Positions 34,536 through 43,546 of a stretch of DNA of 49,349 nucleotides are shown piece after piece. A program made the translations under genes and the position numbers. Each line of letters starts with the position of its first letter. Within the stretch, counting starts at the first letter, position 1. The notes under the pieces are model-generated. The model saw only the letters and a program-made list of their open reading frames with translations, had not been told where the DNA came from and searched no databases. Origin of the DNA: Daejeonella sp. (GTDB taxonomy: Bacteria > Bacteroidota > Bacteroidia > Sphingobacteriales > Sphingobacteriaceae); contig NZ_JAUYSS010000039.1 in the NCBI RefSeq assembly GCF_030695525.1, positions 1 through 49,349 on the forward strand. The letters run 5' to 3'.

Positions 34536-35548
34536 GGCATTGTATCTGTTTAATTTTGTTATTCTTTCCCGGCATATCAGGATTAAGTGCCCAATCTATT
34601 CAGCTTTTACAGAAAGGAAAGGATACGAGTTTGCGCGGATTGTCGGTGGTTGATGATTCCATAGCCTGGGTCAGTGGTAGCAAAGGCTGGACAGTATTGA
34701 GCAAAGATGGAGGTAAAATATGGGACTGGAAGCAAATAAAGGGCTACGAAAATCTTGATTTCAGGGATATTGAGGGCTTTTCGGCCAGTAAAGCCATTAT
34801 AGTCAGTGCCGGCACACCCGCGGTGATTCTATTGACTATTGATGCAGGCCAATCCTGGCAGGAAGTTTACCGCAACGAATCAAAGGAAATTTTTCTTGAT
34901 GGCATGGATTTCTGGGATGTTGATAGAGGTATTATTTATGGTGATCCGATTAATGGACAGATGGTTATATTGGAAACGAAAGATGGAGGAATGAGCTGGC
35001 AGAACATCAGTGCCCGGAATAAAATTCCTCTAATAGACGGTGAAGCGAGTTTTGCGGCGAGCGGGACAAATATTCGCACTGGAAAAGGAGGCAAGGTCTG
35101 GATTGCAACGGGTGGTGTCCAATCAAGATTATTCAGATCGAATGATTTTGGATTAAACTGGGAAGCCACAAAATTACCGATTATACAGGGTAAAAATAGT
35201 ACCGGGCCATTTTCCATCGCATTTTATAAGAATAAATCAGGAGTAGCTGCAGGAGGTGATTTTCTTTCGGATACTTCGAGAGTAAACAACCTGGTTCTGA
35301 CAAAAAATGGGGGTCGGTCCTGGCTAAAGCCACAGATTACTTTATTCGGTTATCGTTCGGCAATAGAATATTTATCTAAAAATGAATTACTTGCATCCGG
35401 ACCAAAGGGTACCGATCGTTCTTTGGATGGCGGTAAAACCTGGATGAAACTTTCTGATCAGGGTTTCCATACGGTCAGAAAGGCAAAATCGGGCAATCTG
35501 GTAATCCTGACAGGTGGAAATGGGTATATTGCCATTTATCAGGACTGA
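34532..35548 (+). CDS. Secreted BNR/YCF48-like beta-propeller protein
   Basis: A 338-residue exported protein. Signal peptide about 1-20 (CLILLFFPGISGLSAQ) precedes a beta-propeller built of Asp-box repeats: LSKDGGKIWDWKQ, TIDAGQSWQEV, TKDGGMSWQNIS, SNDFGLNWEATK, TKNGGRSWLKP and SLDGGKTWMKLS. The family resembles plant photosystem II stability factor HCF136/YCF48-like propellers, which in Bacteroidota are called oxidoreductase-like without evidence of catalysis. I would expect a periplasmic or surface binding role. Co-translated with the DUF2147 gene through an ATGA overlap. Confidence 0.88.
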   Translation: MRHCICLILLFFPGISGLSAQSIQLLQKGKDTSLRGLSVVDDSIAWVSGSKGWTVLSKDGGKIWDWKQIKGYENLDFRDIEGFSASKAIIVSAGTPAVILLTIDAGQSWQEVYRNESKEIFLDGMDFWDVDRGIIYGDPINGQMVILETKDGGMSWQNISARNKIPLIDGEASFAASGTNIRTGKGGKVWIATGGVQSRLFRSNDFGLNWEATKLPIIQGKNSTGPFSIAFYKNKSGVAAGGDFLSDTSRVNNLVLTKNGGRSWLKPQITLFGYRSAIEYLSKNELLASGPKGTDRSLDGGKTWMKLSDQGFHTVRKAKSGNLVILTGGNGYIAIYQD

Positions 35549-35590
35549 AAAGGAATATAGCTATTCAATTTTAAGACTTAATTTGCTTCT

Positions 35591-37219
35591 ATGAATCTTG
35601 AATTCAATAAAAATGAGGACAGCAATAAGCAGCTTGTCTATGAGGTGAAAACCCGGCTAAAGAAAATTTATGCCGGAGGTGGTGAGAAGGCTGCTGCGAA
35701 GCAAAAAGAGAAGGGGAAGATGCTGGCGCGCGAGCGGATCAGTTATTTGCTTGATCCTGATAGCCAATGGCTGGAAATTGGAGCCTTTGCCGCCGAAGAT
35801 ATGTACCAGGATGTAGGTGGATGCCCTTCGGCAGGGGTGGTTACGGGCATAGGCTATGTTTCGGGCAGGCAGTGTATAGTTGTTGCAAATGATGCCACTG
35901 TTAAAGCCGGTGCCTGGTTCCCAATGACTGCAAAAAAGAACCTAAGGGCACAGGAGATTGCGATGGAGAACTGTTTGCCGGTGATCTATCTGGTTGATTC
36001 GGCAGGGGTGTTTTTACCGATGCAGGATGAGATATTTCCGGATAAGGAGCATTTCGGACGGATTTTCCGTAATAATGCGATCATGAGCGGGATGGGAATC
36101 GTACAGATTTCTGCGATTATGGGATCCTGTGTTGCCGGAGGGGCTTATTTGCCAATTATGAGTGATGAAGCGATGATCGTTGAAGGTACTGGTTCTGTAT
36201 TTCTGGCAGGAAGTTACCTTGTTAAATCTGCTATCGGAGAAGAAATTGATAATGAAACCCTGGGTGGTGCGAGCACGCATTGTGAAATATCCGGCGTGAC
36301 CGATTATAAACACCCCAATGATGCGGCTTGCCTGGATTCGATCCGTAAGGTGATGAGCATGCTGGGGAGTCCGCAGAATGCTGGTTTTGACCGGATCAAG
36401 CCTGCAGCTCCTAAACTGAATGAAGAGGAGATTTACGGATTCCTGCCTGAGAGCAGGGAGAATCCTTATGATATGCGGGAGATTATTCTTCGATTGCTCG
36501 ACAATTCTGAGTTTGAAGAATATAAAGCTTTGTACGGACAGAGTATTATTTGCGGATTAGGGCGGATTGATGGCTGGGCGGTTGGTATTGTGGCTAATCA
36601 GCGTAAGGTGGTGAAGAGCAAAAAGGGTGAAATGCAGTTCGGAGGGGTGATTTACTCGGATTCTGCAGATAAATCTGCCCGGTTCATCATGAATTGCAAC
36701 CAGAAGAAAATTCCATTGGTATTTTTACAGGATGTGACCGGCTTTATGGTTGGGAGTCGCTCTGAGCAGGGTGGAATCATCAAGGATGGTGCTAAAATGG
36801 TGAATGTAGTAGCCAATTCGGTTGTTCCGAAGTTTACTATTGTGATCGGAAACTCCTATGGTGCAGGTAATTATGCGATGTGCGGCAAGGCCTATGATCC
36901 GCGTTTGATCTATGCCTGGCCTTCTGCTAAGATCGCTGTGATGGGTGGTCAGCAGGCTGCTAAAGTATTGCTTCAAATCCAGGAATCCTCCTTGAAGGCA
37001 AAAGGGGAGGTAATTACCCAGGAGAAAGAGGATGAATTGTTAAATGAGATAAAAGACCGTTATGATGCTCAAACTACACCCTATTATGCGGCATCACGTT
37101 TATGGGTGGATGGAATTATTGATCCTCTGGAGACAAGGAAGGTGATTTCAATGGGTATTGAGGCTGCAAACCAGTCGCCAATAGAAAAGTCCTTTAATGC
37201 AGGCATTTTACAGACTTAA
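35591..37219 (+). CDS. Acyl-CoA carboxylase, carboxyltransferase (beta) subunit, MCC-like
   Basis: A 542-residue biotin-dependent carboxyltransferase. The N half has KMLARERISYLLDPDSQWLE, VVANDATVKAGAWFPMTAKK and FGRIFRNNAIMSGMGIVQI with SCVAGGAYLPIMSDEA; the C half has VFLQDVTGFMVGS, GNSYGAGNYAMCGKAYDPR and AVMGGQQAAKVLL. The pattern AGGAYxPxMSDE plus FLAGSYLVKSAIGEE is closer to methylcrotonoyl-CoA carboxylase beta than to propionyl-CoA carboxylase beta. It needs a biotinylated alpha subunit, which is not in this window. The substrate (methylcrotonyl, geranyl or propionyl-CoA) is inferred. A secreted dipeptidase begins 7 bp downstream. Confidence 0.88.
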   Translation: MNLEFNKNEDSNKQLVYEVKTRLKKIYAGGGEKAAAKQKEKGKMLARERISYLLDPDSQWLEIGAFAAEDMYQDVGGCPSAGVVTGIGYVSGRQCIVVANDATVKAGAWFPMTAKKNLRAQEIAMENCLPVIYLVDSAGVFLPMQDEIFPDKEHFGRIFRNNAIMSGMGIVQISAIMGSCVAGGAYLPIMSDEAMIVEGTGSVFLAGSYLVKSAIGEEIDNETLGGASTHCEISGVTDYKHPNDAACLDSIRKVMSMLGSPQNAGFDRIKPAAPKLNEEEIYGFLPESRENPYDMREIILRLLDNSEFEEYKALYGQSIICGLGRIDGWAVGIVANQRKVVKSKKGEMQFGGVIYSDSADKSARFIMNCNQKKIPLVFLQDVTGFMVGSRSEQGGIIKDGAKMVNVVANSVVPKFTIVIGNSYGAGNYAMCGKAYDPRLIYAWPSAKIAVMGGQQAAKVLLQIQESSLKAKGEVITQEKEDELLNEIKDRYDAQTTPYYAASRLWVDGIIDPLETRKVISMGIEAANQSPIEKSFNAGILQT

Positions 37220-37226
37220 AAAACAG

Positions 37227-38375
37227 ATGAAGCATTTATTAGTCGGCATATTTTTATTTACAGCACTTAGTGCGGGTGCCCAGACCGGAGCGAAACTCCA
37301 TAAAAGGGCCATTGTAGTGGATACCCATGGAGATATATTATCCGATCAGATCAAATCGGGTATTGATATTGGTGTTTTACAGAAGGGTGGAAATTTTGAT
37401 CTGGTACGTGCCAAAGAAGGTGGATTGGATGTGCAGGTCTTTTCGGTTTGGAGTGATTATACCGGAGGATTCGCATTGGCAAACCGGCAGATTGATTCGC
37501 TGGATGCATTGATCAAACGTCACCCGGATAAGATTGCTAAGGTAAGAACTGCTTCAGAATTGAAATCGGCTGTGAAACAGGGGAAAATGGCGGCTATGTT
37601 TGGTGTAGAGGGCGGACATATGATCGAGAATAAGATCGAAAACCTCGAGGCACTTGCCAAACGCGGCATGATTTACATGACCCTGACCTGGAATAACAGT
37701 ACTCCATGGTCGAGTTCGGCCTATGAAGAGACTTTTAAGAGGGATAGTTTAGAGCAAATCGGTCTTAGCGATTTGGGAATACAAATCATCAAACGTATGA
37801 ACGAGCTGGGTGTGATTGTAGATCTTTCGCATGTGGGCGAGACTACTTTTTACGATGCGATAAAGGCTTCCACAAAGCCTGTAATGGCCTCACACAGTTC
37901 GGCTTATGTGTTTAATGCGCATCAGCGGAATTTAAAGGATGATCAGATCAAAGCTATCGCTAAAACAGGAGGGGTGGTTTTTGTGAATTTCTACACCGGG
38001 TTTTTGGATAGCACATATACCCCTAAGCAAAAACAGTTCAATGACAGGCATAAAGCTGAGCTTAGCTCATTGACAACAAAGTATAATAGTCTGGCTAAAG
38101 CTTCAGAAGAGATTAATACAAAATACCATCAGGAAATTGAGGATATGCGAGCCCCATTGTCATTGCTTATTGATCATATCGATCATATGGTCAAGCTTGT
38201 TGGGTCAGATCATGTAGGTTTAGGTGCTGATTATGACGGAGCAGAATCCTACCCCAAAGGTCTGGATGATGTTTCCAAATACCCGCTGATCACTGAAGCA
38301 TTACTGCAAAGAGGATATTCAAATAAAGATGTGAGGAAGATATTGGGGGGGAATTTTATTAGACTCCTTCGGTAA
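37227..38375 (+). CDS. Secreted membrane dipeptidase (peptidase M19)
   Basis: A 382-residue renal dipeptidase-like metalloenzyme that cleaves dipeptides, sometimes with D-residues. A signal peptide (MKHLLVGIFLFTALSAGAQ) is followed by the binuclear zinc barrel: VVDTHGDIL (His and Asp ligands), FGVEGGHMIENKIENL (bridging Glu), VDLSHVGETTFYDA and MASHSSAYV (His ligands), and DHVGLGADYDG (Asp). The ATG at 37227 is preferred because it gives this signal peptide; the frame is open from 37197 inside the carboxylase gene. The stop codon coincides with the start of an AAAGCT repeat. Probably co-transcribed with the carboxylase. Confidence 0.93.
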   Translation: MKHLLVGIFLFTALSAGAQTGAKLHKRAIVVDTHGDILSDQIKSGIDIGVLQKGGNFDLVRAKEGGLDVQVFSVWSDYTGGFALANRQIDSLDALIKRHPDKIAKVRTASELKSAVKQGKMAAMFGVEGGHMIENKIENLEALAKRGMIYMTLTWNNSTPWSSSAYEETFKRDSLEQIGLSDLGIQIIKRMNELGVIVDLSHVGETTFYDAIKASTKPVMASHSSAYVFNAHQRNLKDDQIKAIAKTGGVVFVNFYTGFLDSTYTPKQKQFNDRHKAELSSLTTKYNSLAKASEEINTKYHQEIEDMRAPLSLLIDHIDHMVKLVGSDHVGLGADYDGAESYPKGLDDVSKYPLITEALLQRGYSNKDVRKILGGNFIRLLR

Positions 38376-38405
38376 GCTAAAAGTTGAAAGCTTAAAGCTG
38401 AAAGC
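38373..38405 (+). repeat. AAAGCT short tandem repeat at the M19 dipeptidase stop
   Basis: TAAGCTAAAAGTTGAAAGC followed by TTAAAGCTGAAAGC, the same repeat type that begins at the purL stop (33736-33762). The remaining gap to 38590 contains AT-rich TCAATTATCAATTAAAATTC units and no gene. Confidence 0.6.
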
Positions 38406-38590
38406 AGGGATTGGAATTAATTGGGAAAATATTGCTCCTATTAGAAAAGTCAATCCCTTAGCTCTAATTTCTCATTTTCAATTATCAATTAAAATTCTCC
38501 ATTAGATAGCTATCGGGTCTCAATTAAACAGATCTCTCCTCGCGGCATAATCATCATAACATAAAAATTATTTTCGCTCGTCGATTACGG

Positions 38591-38623
38591 TCAACTCTCA
38601 ATTGTCAATTATCAACTGTCAAC
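38591..38623 (-). repeat. TTGACAGTTGA-type dispersed repeat downstream of DUF5916 gene
   Basis: Read on the minus strand it has GTTGACAGTTGATAATTGAC then AATTGAGAGTTGA, a relative of the element at 27793-27818 in the opposite orientation. It ends 3 bp from the stop of the first DUF5916 gene. Confidence 0.6.
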
Positions 38624-38626
38624 TAA

Positions 38627-40813
38627 TCAAATGTTCCACCAATACGTCATTTTCAGCACCAGGAACCTGTTCTTGACAGAAAAGGGTGTGGGAAGGTAGT
38701 TGTCAGTATAAACGATAAAGATATCGGAGGCGGGTTTATAGCGCCATTGTACACGGGTATTTACATTGATATTGTCGCTTTGCTCATTATACTGTACAAA
38801 TCCTGTAAAGAAGAGTTTATTGGTCATGGTTACATCCACACGTGGGCCAACCAGCCAGAATTTCCGCTTATTCCATGGGTCGGGCAGTTTGATGTCATTA
38901 TAACTTGAACTGAGTGCAAAGCTGACATAAGGCTGGAAGCGGTAACCAAATTCCGTTGTGAGATTCAAACGGGTTCCATCAGCATAATATCCGCCGTAGC
39001 GCGTTGAAAATGAAAAAGTGTAAAGACTTTGTGGCCGTGACACGAATTCTGTACCAAATGAGTTCCAGCTATGTTCAGTCCCGGTAGCTAAAGTCGCGAT
39101 GCCGGCATTGGTTGGATCAAATGGTTGTAAAAGCTTCACATAATCATGGGCAGTCCAGGCGGTGAAGCTTGCCCTGCTTCTAAAATTGAGGCTATAGGCA
39201 ACATAATTGGTATTATCAGTTGGCTTAAAAGATTCGTTAAAGTAATTGCTGCTGAAAAATTTAGGTCCATGGCTAACCAGTTTGCCAGCTTTTGGGAAGA
39301 ATAGATAAGAGGCTGATGGACTCAGATGCACATAGCCGCGTCTGGGTACATAACCAACTTCGGCATTGTAATTAGATCCTACATATTCATGCTGCCAGTT
39401 CAGATCCCAGTTTCCTGTCCAGTACCGAAGGTTCGCCGCCTGCATCAAATCCTTGCCGCGTTTATCCGGACTGAATGATTTCATGCTCACCGCTTTGCCG
39501 GTCCAGGTATTGTTCGCAGAAGCAAGATTATATTCTAATCCTGCCACCCGGTTATATTTAGAAACCCCTGCAGCAGCATTGGCCGCATCAAAATTCAGGG
39601 ATTGTTTATTGATCACAATGGCACTGATACTTGATCTTGCAAACACTCTTCTTTGCAGCGCAATCACTCCGAAATTCTGAGCAGGTTCACTTGCACTGGT
39701 ATTTTCAGTCTGCATATTCATTGCGCTGATTCTCAGGTCTTTATTTAGCTTTCCACTAAGGCGTGCGCCATATTGGATCGGTACCCCCAAACCAATACGT
39801 CTGGAAAAAAAAGGACGAATGTTCTGATAGCCGAAATTGGCGAAAAGGTCACCGTTTTCAAGGAAATACTGTCTTCGTTCTGGGAAGAAAAGTTCGAAGC
39901 GGTCGAGGTTGGGAACTTGCCTGTCGACTTCCACCTGTGAATAATCAGGGTTTACAGTCAGGTCGAGGTTTAGGGATGAATTGATGGCTACTTTAATGTC
40001 CCCACCAATCTCACCGCGATGATCCTTATGAATAGGGGAAGACAGATGATTATTGGAAATACCACCAAGTGTATAAGGAATCACCGAAATATTCTGCCCG
40101 GGTACAGGTGGTGGTTGATCCCATACCAAAGATCCGGTATAGGCCAGAGAAGCGGTTGCAAACTGTCTTGGAATAGGGGTCCAGCTTGATTTTTCGGTTG
40201 ATTTAAGATCCATTCGACTGAAATTGATACCCCAGCGATTGATTCCCGGTTTATAGCGGATGGATTTGAAGGGAATTGCAGCTTCAAAAACATAGCGGTC
40301 AGGGTAATTTTTTACCGCAGAAGTCCATTTATTATCCCAGCTCAGGTCAATTTTGCTGCCGTCATACATTATACCATCCCATTGTGCGCCGGCTGCATTT
40401 GTTCCGAACGAAAATCCATTGGTCAGGTCATTGAATGGATCTATGAAAATAAGGAAGTTATCGTTCTTGCCGAATGCAAAATCCCTTCGCAAGGATTCTA
40501 CAAAATACGGACCGGGCTCATGATAGCATACGGCGATAATATATAGATTATCTTTGTCGTAAGCCATTTTTACATCGGTCCTGATTTTTGCAAAGCTGGT
40601 ATCCATTGGTTGTACCATGAAGAAATCACTGGCGAGTTCAGCATCATTCCAGGCCTGCTCAATCATGTTCCCGTCAATTTTGATTTCAGAGGTCGCGGGT
40701 TTGATATTTAGTTCGTATTTGGCATTTATCTTCTGTGCAAAAGCATTTTTATTCAGAATACTGATGAGAAGGGTCAAGAAAACGAAAATCCTCCGGATAG
40801 TTATGAATTTCAT
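38627..40813 (-). CDS. DUF5916 outer-membrane protein with CBM9-like domain (copy 1)
   Basis: A 728-residue exported protein. Signal peptide about 1-26 (RRIFVFLTLLISILNKNAFA). Residues about 30-235 resemble a carbohydrate-binding module family 9 fold: ATSEIKIDGNMIEQAWNDAE, DNLYIIAVCYHEPGPYF, DNFLIFIDPFNDLTNGFSF and NAAGAQWDGIMYDG. Residues about 240-728 are the DUF5916 barrel-like region with VDRQVPNLDRFELFFPERRQ, YFLENGDLFANFG and FSRRIGLGVPIQYGARLSGK. It probably sits in the outer membrane and may bind glycans or proteins; function unknown. The neighbouring gene at 41011 is a clear paralogue with the same ending (KNRFLVLKMTYWWNI). Confidence 0.88.
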   Translation of the reverse strand: MKFITIRRIFVFLTLLISILNKNAFAQKINAKYELNIKPATSEIKIDGNMIEQAWNDAELASDFFMVQPMDTSFAKIRTDVKMAYDKDNLYIIAVCYHEPGPYFVESLRRDFAFGKNDNFLIFIDPFNDLTNGFSFGTNAAGAQWDGIMYDGSKIDLSWDNKWTSAVKNYPDRYVFEAAIPFKSIRYKPGINRWGINFSRMDLKSTEKSSWTPIPRQFATASLAYTGSLVWDQPPPVPGQNISVIPYTLGGISNNHLSSPIHKDHRGEIGGDIKVAINSSLNLDLTVNPDYSQVEVDRQVPNLDRFELFFPERRQYFLENGDLFANFGYQNIRPFFSRRIGLGVPIQYGARLSGKLNKDLRISAMNMQTENTSASEPAQNFGVIALQRRVFARSSISAIVINKQSLNFDAANAAAGVSKYNRVAGLEYNLASANNTWTGKAVSMKSFSPDKRGKDLMQAANLRYWTGNWDLNWQHEYVGSNYNAEVGYVPRRGYVHLSPSASYLFFPKAGKLVSHGPKFFSSNYFNESFKPTDNTNYVAYSLNFRSRASFTAWTAHDYVKLLQPFDPTNAGIATLATGTEHSWNSFGTEFVSRPQSLYTFSFSTRYGGYYADGTRLNLTTEFGYRFQPYVSFALSSSYNDIKLPDPWNKRKFWLVGPRVDVTMTNKLFFTGFVQYNEQSDNINVNTRVQWRYKPASDIFIVYTDNYLPTPFSVKNRFLVLKMTYWWNI

Positions 40814-41010
40814 ATAGATTTTGAGGATGTAATATTAGTAAGAATACATGAATAGTGATTAATAAAATAAATTGAACATGGAATATGGGTGTCAATTGGA
40901 ATCAGGTTCAGGCAAAATTTTAGTTAAAATTTCATCGAATATTCTTAATAAACTATTGATTAGCCTCATAGGCAGGATGTTTAGACACTGAACATCCTGT
41001 AACCAGAAGC

Positions 41011-43245
41011 TTAAATGTTCCACCAATAAGTTAGTTTCAGCACAAGGAACCTGTTCTTAACCGAGAATGGGGCAGGCAGGTAGTTGTCAGTATATACTAT
41101 GAACAGATCAGATGCAGGCTTATACCGCCATTGTAGTCGGGTATTTACATTTATGTTCTCACTTTGCTCATTGTATTGCACAAAACCTGTAAAATACAGC
41201 TTATTGCTCATGGTTACATCCAGGCGGGGGCCGACAAGCCAGAATTGTGTATTATTCCATGGTTTTGGGAGGTTTATATTGTTATAGCTCGAGCTTAGGG
41301 CGATGCTGACATAAGGTTGGAAGCGATAGCCAAATTCGCTGGTCAGGTTCAACAGGCTTCCTCCCTGATAATATCCGCCATACCTGCTAGAAAGTGAAAT
41401 GGTATAAAGGCTTTGAGGCCTTGATACAAATCCTGCGCTAAAGGAGTTCCAGCGATGTTCAGTTCCGACGGACAGAGTGTCTCCGCCACGATTGGTAGGA
41501 TCAAATGGCCGGAGGAGTTTGACATAATCATTGGCTAATCTGGCACTTATTGTTGCCCGGTTTCTAAAATTGAGGTTATAAGCTAAAGAATTACTGTGAT
41601 CTGTGCTTTTAAATGAGTCATCATAAAAGTATGAAGTGGAAATTCGGGGGCCATGGCTAACAAATGGGCCCATTTTAGGAAGGAAGAGATATCCGGCATG
41701 CGGACTTAAATTTATGTAAGCCCGGCGTGGGACATAACCCACTTCTGCATTGTAATTTTCGCCTACAATTTCATGCTGCCAGTTTAAATTCCAATGACGG
41801 CTGAGATGCTGCAGATTGGCAGCCTGCATCCATCCGCTTCCAAATTTATCAGGACTAAATGATTTCATAGCCAAAACTTTACCCGTCCAGGTATTATTTG
41901 CGGAGGCCAGGTTGTATTCCAGCCCTGCCACCCGGTTATAGCGGGAAACCCCTGCATATGCATTTTCGGGCCTAAAGCTGAGGGAGGCTTTATTTATTGC
42001 CAGAACACCAATGCTTGATCTTGCAAACACCTTTTGCTGAATAGCCATTACAGTAAAATTCTGGGAGGGCTGATCAGGGCCTGAATCGGAGGTTTGCATA
42101 TTCATCAGACCTAATCTTAAGTTGGGATTCAATTTGCCACTTAGTCGCGCACCATATTGAATCGGAACCCCAAGTCCGATCCTTCTGGAGAAAAAGGGCC
42201 GGGTATTCTGGTATCCGAAATTTGAAAACAAGTCGCCGTTCTCCAGAAAGTATTGCCTGCGCTCCGGAAAGAATAATTCGAAGCGGTCAAGGTTAGCAAC
42301 CTGGCGATCGACTTCCACTTGTGAATAATCAGGATTTACTGTCAAATCCAGGTTTAGGGAGGAGTTTACAGCAATTTTTGCATCAGCGCCGACACCTTTA
42401 CGGTAATTGCTTAAAACAGGTTTATTGGAATGATCATTAAAAATCCCTCCAAGGGTATAGGGAATAATGGAAATATTTTGCCCTGGTTGAGGGGGAGGCT
42501 GATCCCATACCAAATTACCAGAATAGGCAAGTGTGGCTGTACCAAACTGCCTTGGAACCGGCGCCCAGCTTGACTTTTCGGAGGTCTTGAGTTCCATTCG
42601 CCCAAAATTAATACTCCATTTGGTGGTTCCTGGTCTGTAACGAATGGATTTAAAAGGAATTGCAGCTTCAAATATCCAGTGATCCCGGTAATTTTTAACG
42701 CTTGAAGTCCACTTATTATCCCAGCTCAGGCCCACCGTACTTCCATCATAGATCAGACCATCCCATTGGGCTCCGGCCGCGTTTGCCCCGAATGAATATC
42801 CACTGTTCAAATCATTAAAAGGATCCATGAACAATAAGAAATTATCATTTTTGTTAAAGGCAAAGTCCCGCCTCAGGGATTCAACAAAGTATGGTCCGGG
42901 TTCGTGGTAACAAATGGCAATAATGTAAAGATTGTCCTGATCATAGGTCATTTTCACCTCGGTCTTTATTTTCGCGAAACTGGTATCCATTGGCTCTACG
43001 AGGTAAAAGTTAGTGGCCAGATCGGCGTCACTCCAGGCAGCTTCGTCCATGACCCCATCAATTTTGATGGCCGAGCTTGCCGGTCTGATCTTTAATTCAT
43101 AGGAATCGTTTTTTTTCTGTGCAAACAGGGTAGAGTTGAGGAAGATCAGGATAATAATGCAGGAGTATGAAATAATGCGGGATTTTAAATCCTTAAAAGT
43201 ATATTCTGGCAGGTCATTACTTTTATACTTAAACTCTGTTGACAT
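41011..43245 (-). CDS. DUF5916 outer-membrane protein with CBM9-like domain (copy 2)
   Basis: A 744-residue paralogue of the gene at 38627, collinear over its length with high identity: VDRQVANLDRFELFFPERRQ, YFLENGDLFSNFGYQNTRPF and end KNRFLVLKLTYWWNI. Differences concentrate in the loops after the CBM9-like domain and in the middle of the barrel. The N-terminus is longer: ATG at 43245 gives about 25 charged residues before the hydrophobic signal segment (SYSCIIILIFLNSTLFAQ), so the true start may be internal, but no ATG lies nearer. The 197-bp gap between the copies has no gene. The tandem pair is best explained by duplication. Confidence 0.88.
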   Translation of the reverse strand: MSTEFKYKSNDLPEYTFKDLKSRIISYSCIIILIFLNSTLFAQKKNDSYELKIRPASSAIKIDGVMDEAAWSDADLATNFYLVEPMDTSFAKIKTEVKMTYDQDNLYIIAICYHEPGPYFVESLRRDFAFNKNDNFLLFMDPFNDLNSGYSFGANAAGAQWDGLIYDGSTVGLSWDNKWTSSVKNYRDHWIFEAAIPFKSIRYRPGTTKWSINFGRMELKTSEKSSWAPVPRQFGTATLAYSGNLVWDQPPPQPGQNISIIPYTLGGIFNDHSNKPVLSNYRKGVGADAKIAVNSSLNLDLTVNPDYSQVEVDRQVANLDRFELFFPERRQYFLENGDLFSNFGYQNTRPFFSRRIGLGVPIQYGARLSGKLNPNLRLGLMNMQTSDSGPDQPSQNFTVMAIQQKVFARSSIGVLAINKASLSFRPENAYAGVSRYNRVAGLEYNLASANNTWTGKVLAMKSFSPDKFGSGWMQAANLQHLSRHWNLNWQHEIVGENYNAEVGYVPRRAYINLSPHAGYLFLPKMGPFVSHGPRISTSYFYDDSFKSTDHSNSLAYNLNFRNRATISARLANDYVKLLRPFDPTNRGGDTLSVGTEHRWNSFSAGFVSRPQSLYTISLSSRYGGYYQGGSLLNLTSEFGYRFQPYVSIALSSSYNNINLPKPWNNTQFWLVGPRLDVTMSNKLYFTGFVQYNEQSENINVNTRLQWRYKPASDLFIVYTDNYLPAPFSVKNRFLVLKLTYWWNI

Positions 43246-43546
43246 AATCCCGGAAACATATGCGCATGTTGCTTTTCTTTATAATAATAACGCATTGGCG
43301 CTTTGGTGCCTAAGAAATAGATATATTGATCATAAAATGATAATTTTTGTATAGTTTTTTAGTTGATTCCTGGCTTTTTCAGGCTTAGACATCAGAATGG
43401 TACCTGCTGGGGATCGGAATTTCAAAACAGTTTATACTGTCTTTTTAATAAAGCTGTGACCTGATCCTGAAGGAACAGATTTAACTGACATTTCGATGTT
43501 GTTCATCCGCCATCAAAACCCTAAATTTGTTTAAATATTTACAGAA
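43246..43546. other. Divergent intergenic region between DUF5916 copy 2 and trxB
   Basis: About 300 bp with no gene. The trxB promoter lies at its right end. No convincing -7 element was found for the minus-strand DUF5916 gene. A run GTATAGTTTTTTAG and an AT-rich block sit near 43350. No RNA gene recognised. Confidence 0.55.
43499..43529 (+). promoter_or_regulatory. Bacteroidota-type promoter of trxB
   Basis: TTG at 43499-43501, a 20-bp spacer, then TAAATTTG at 43522-43529, matching the Bacteroidota -33/-7 pattern (TTG, N19-21, TAnnTTTG). The -7 element is 17 bp before the trxB ATG, so the leader is short. Confidence 0.7.
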
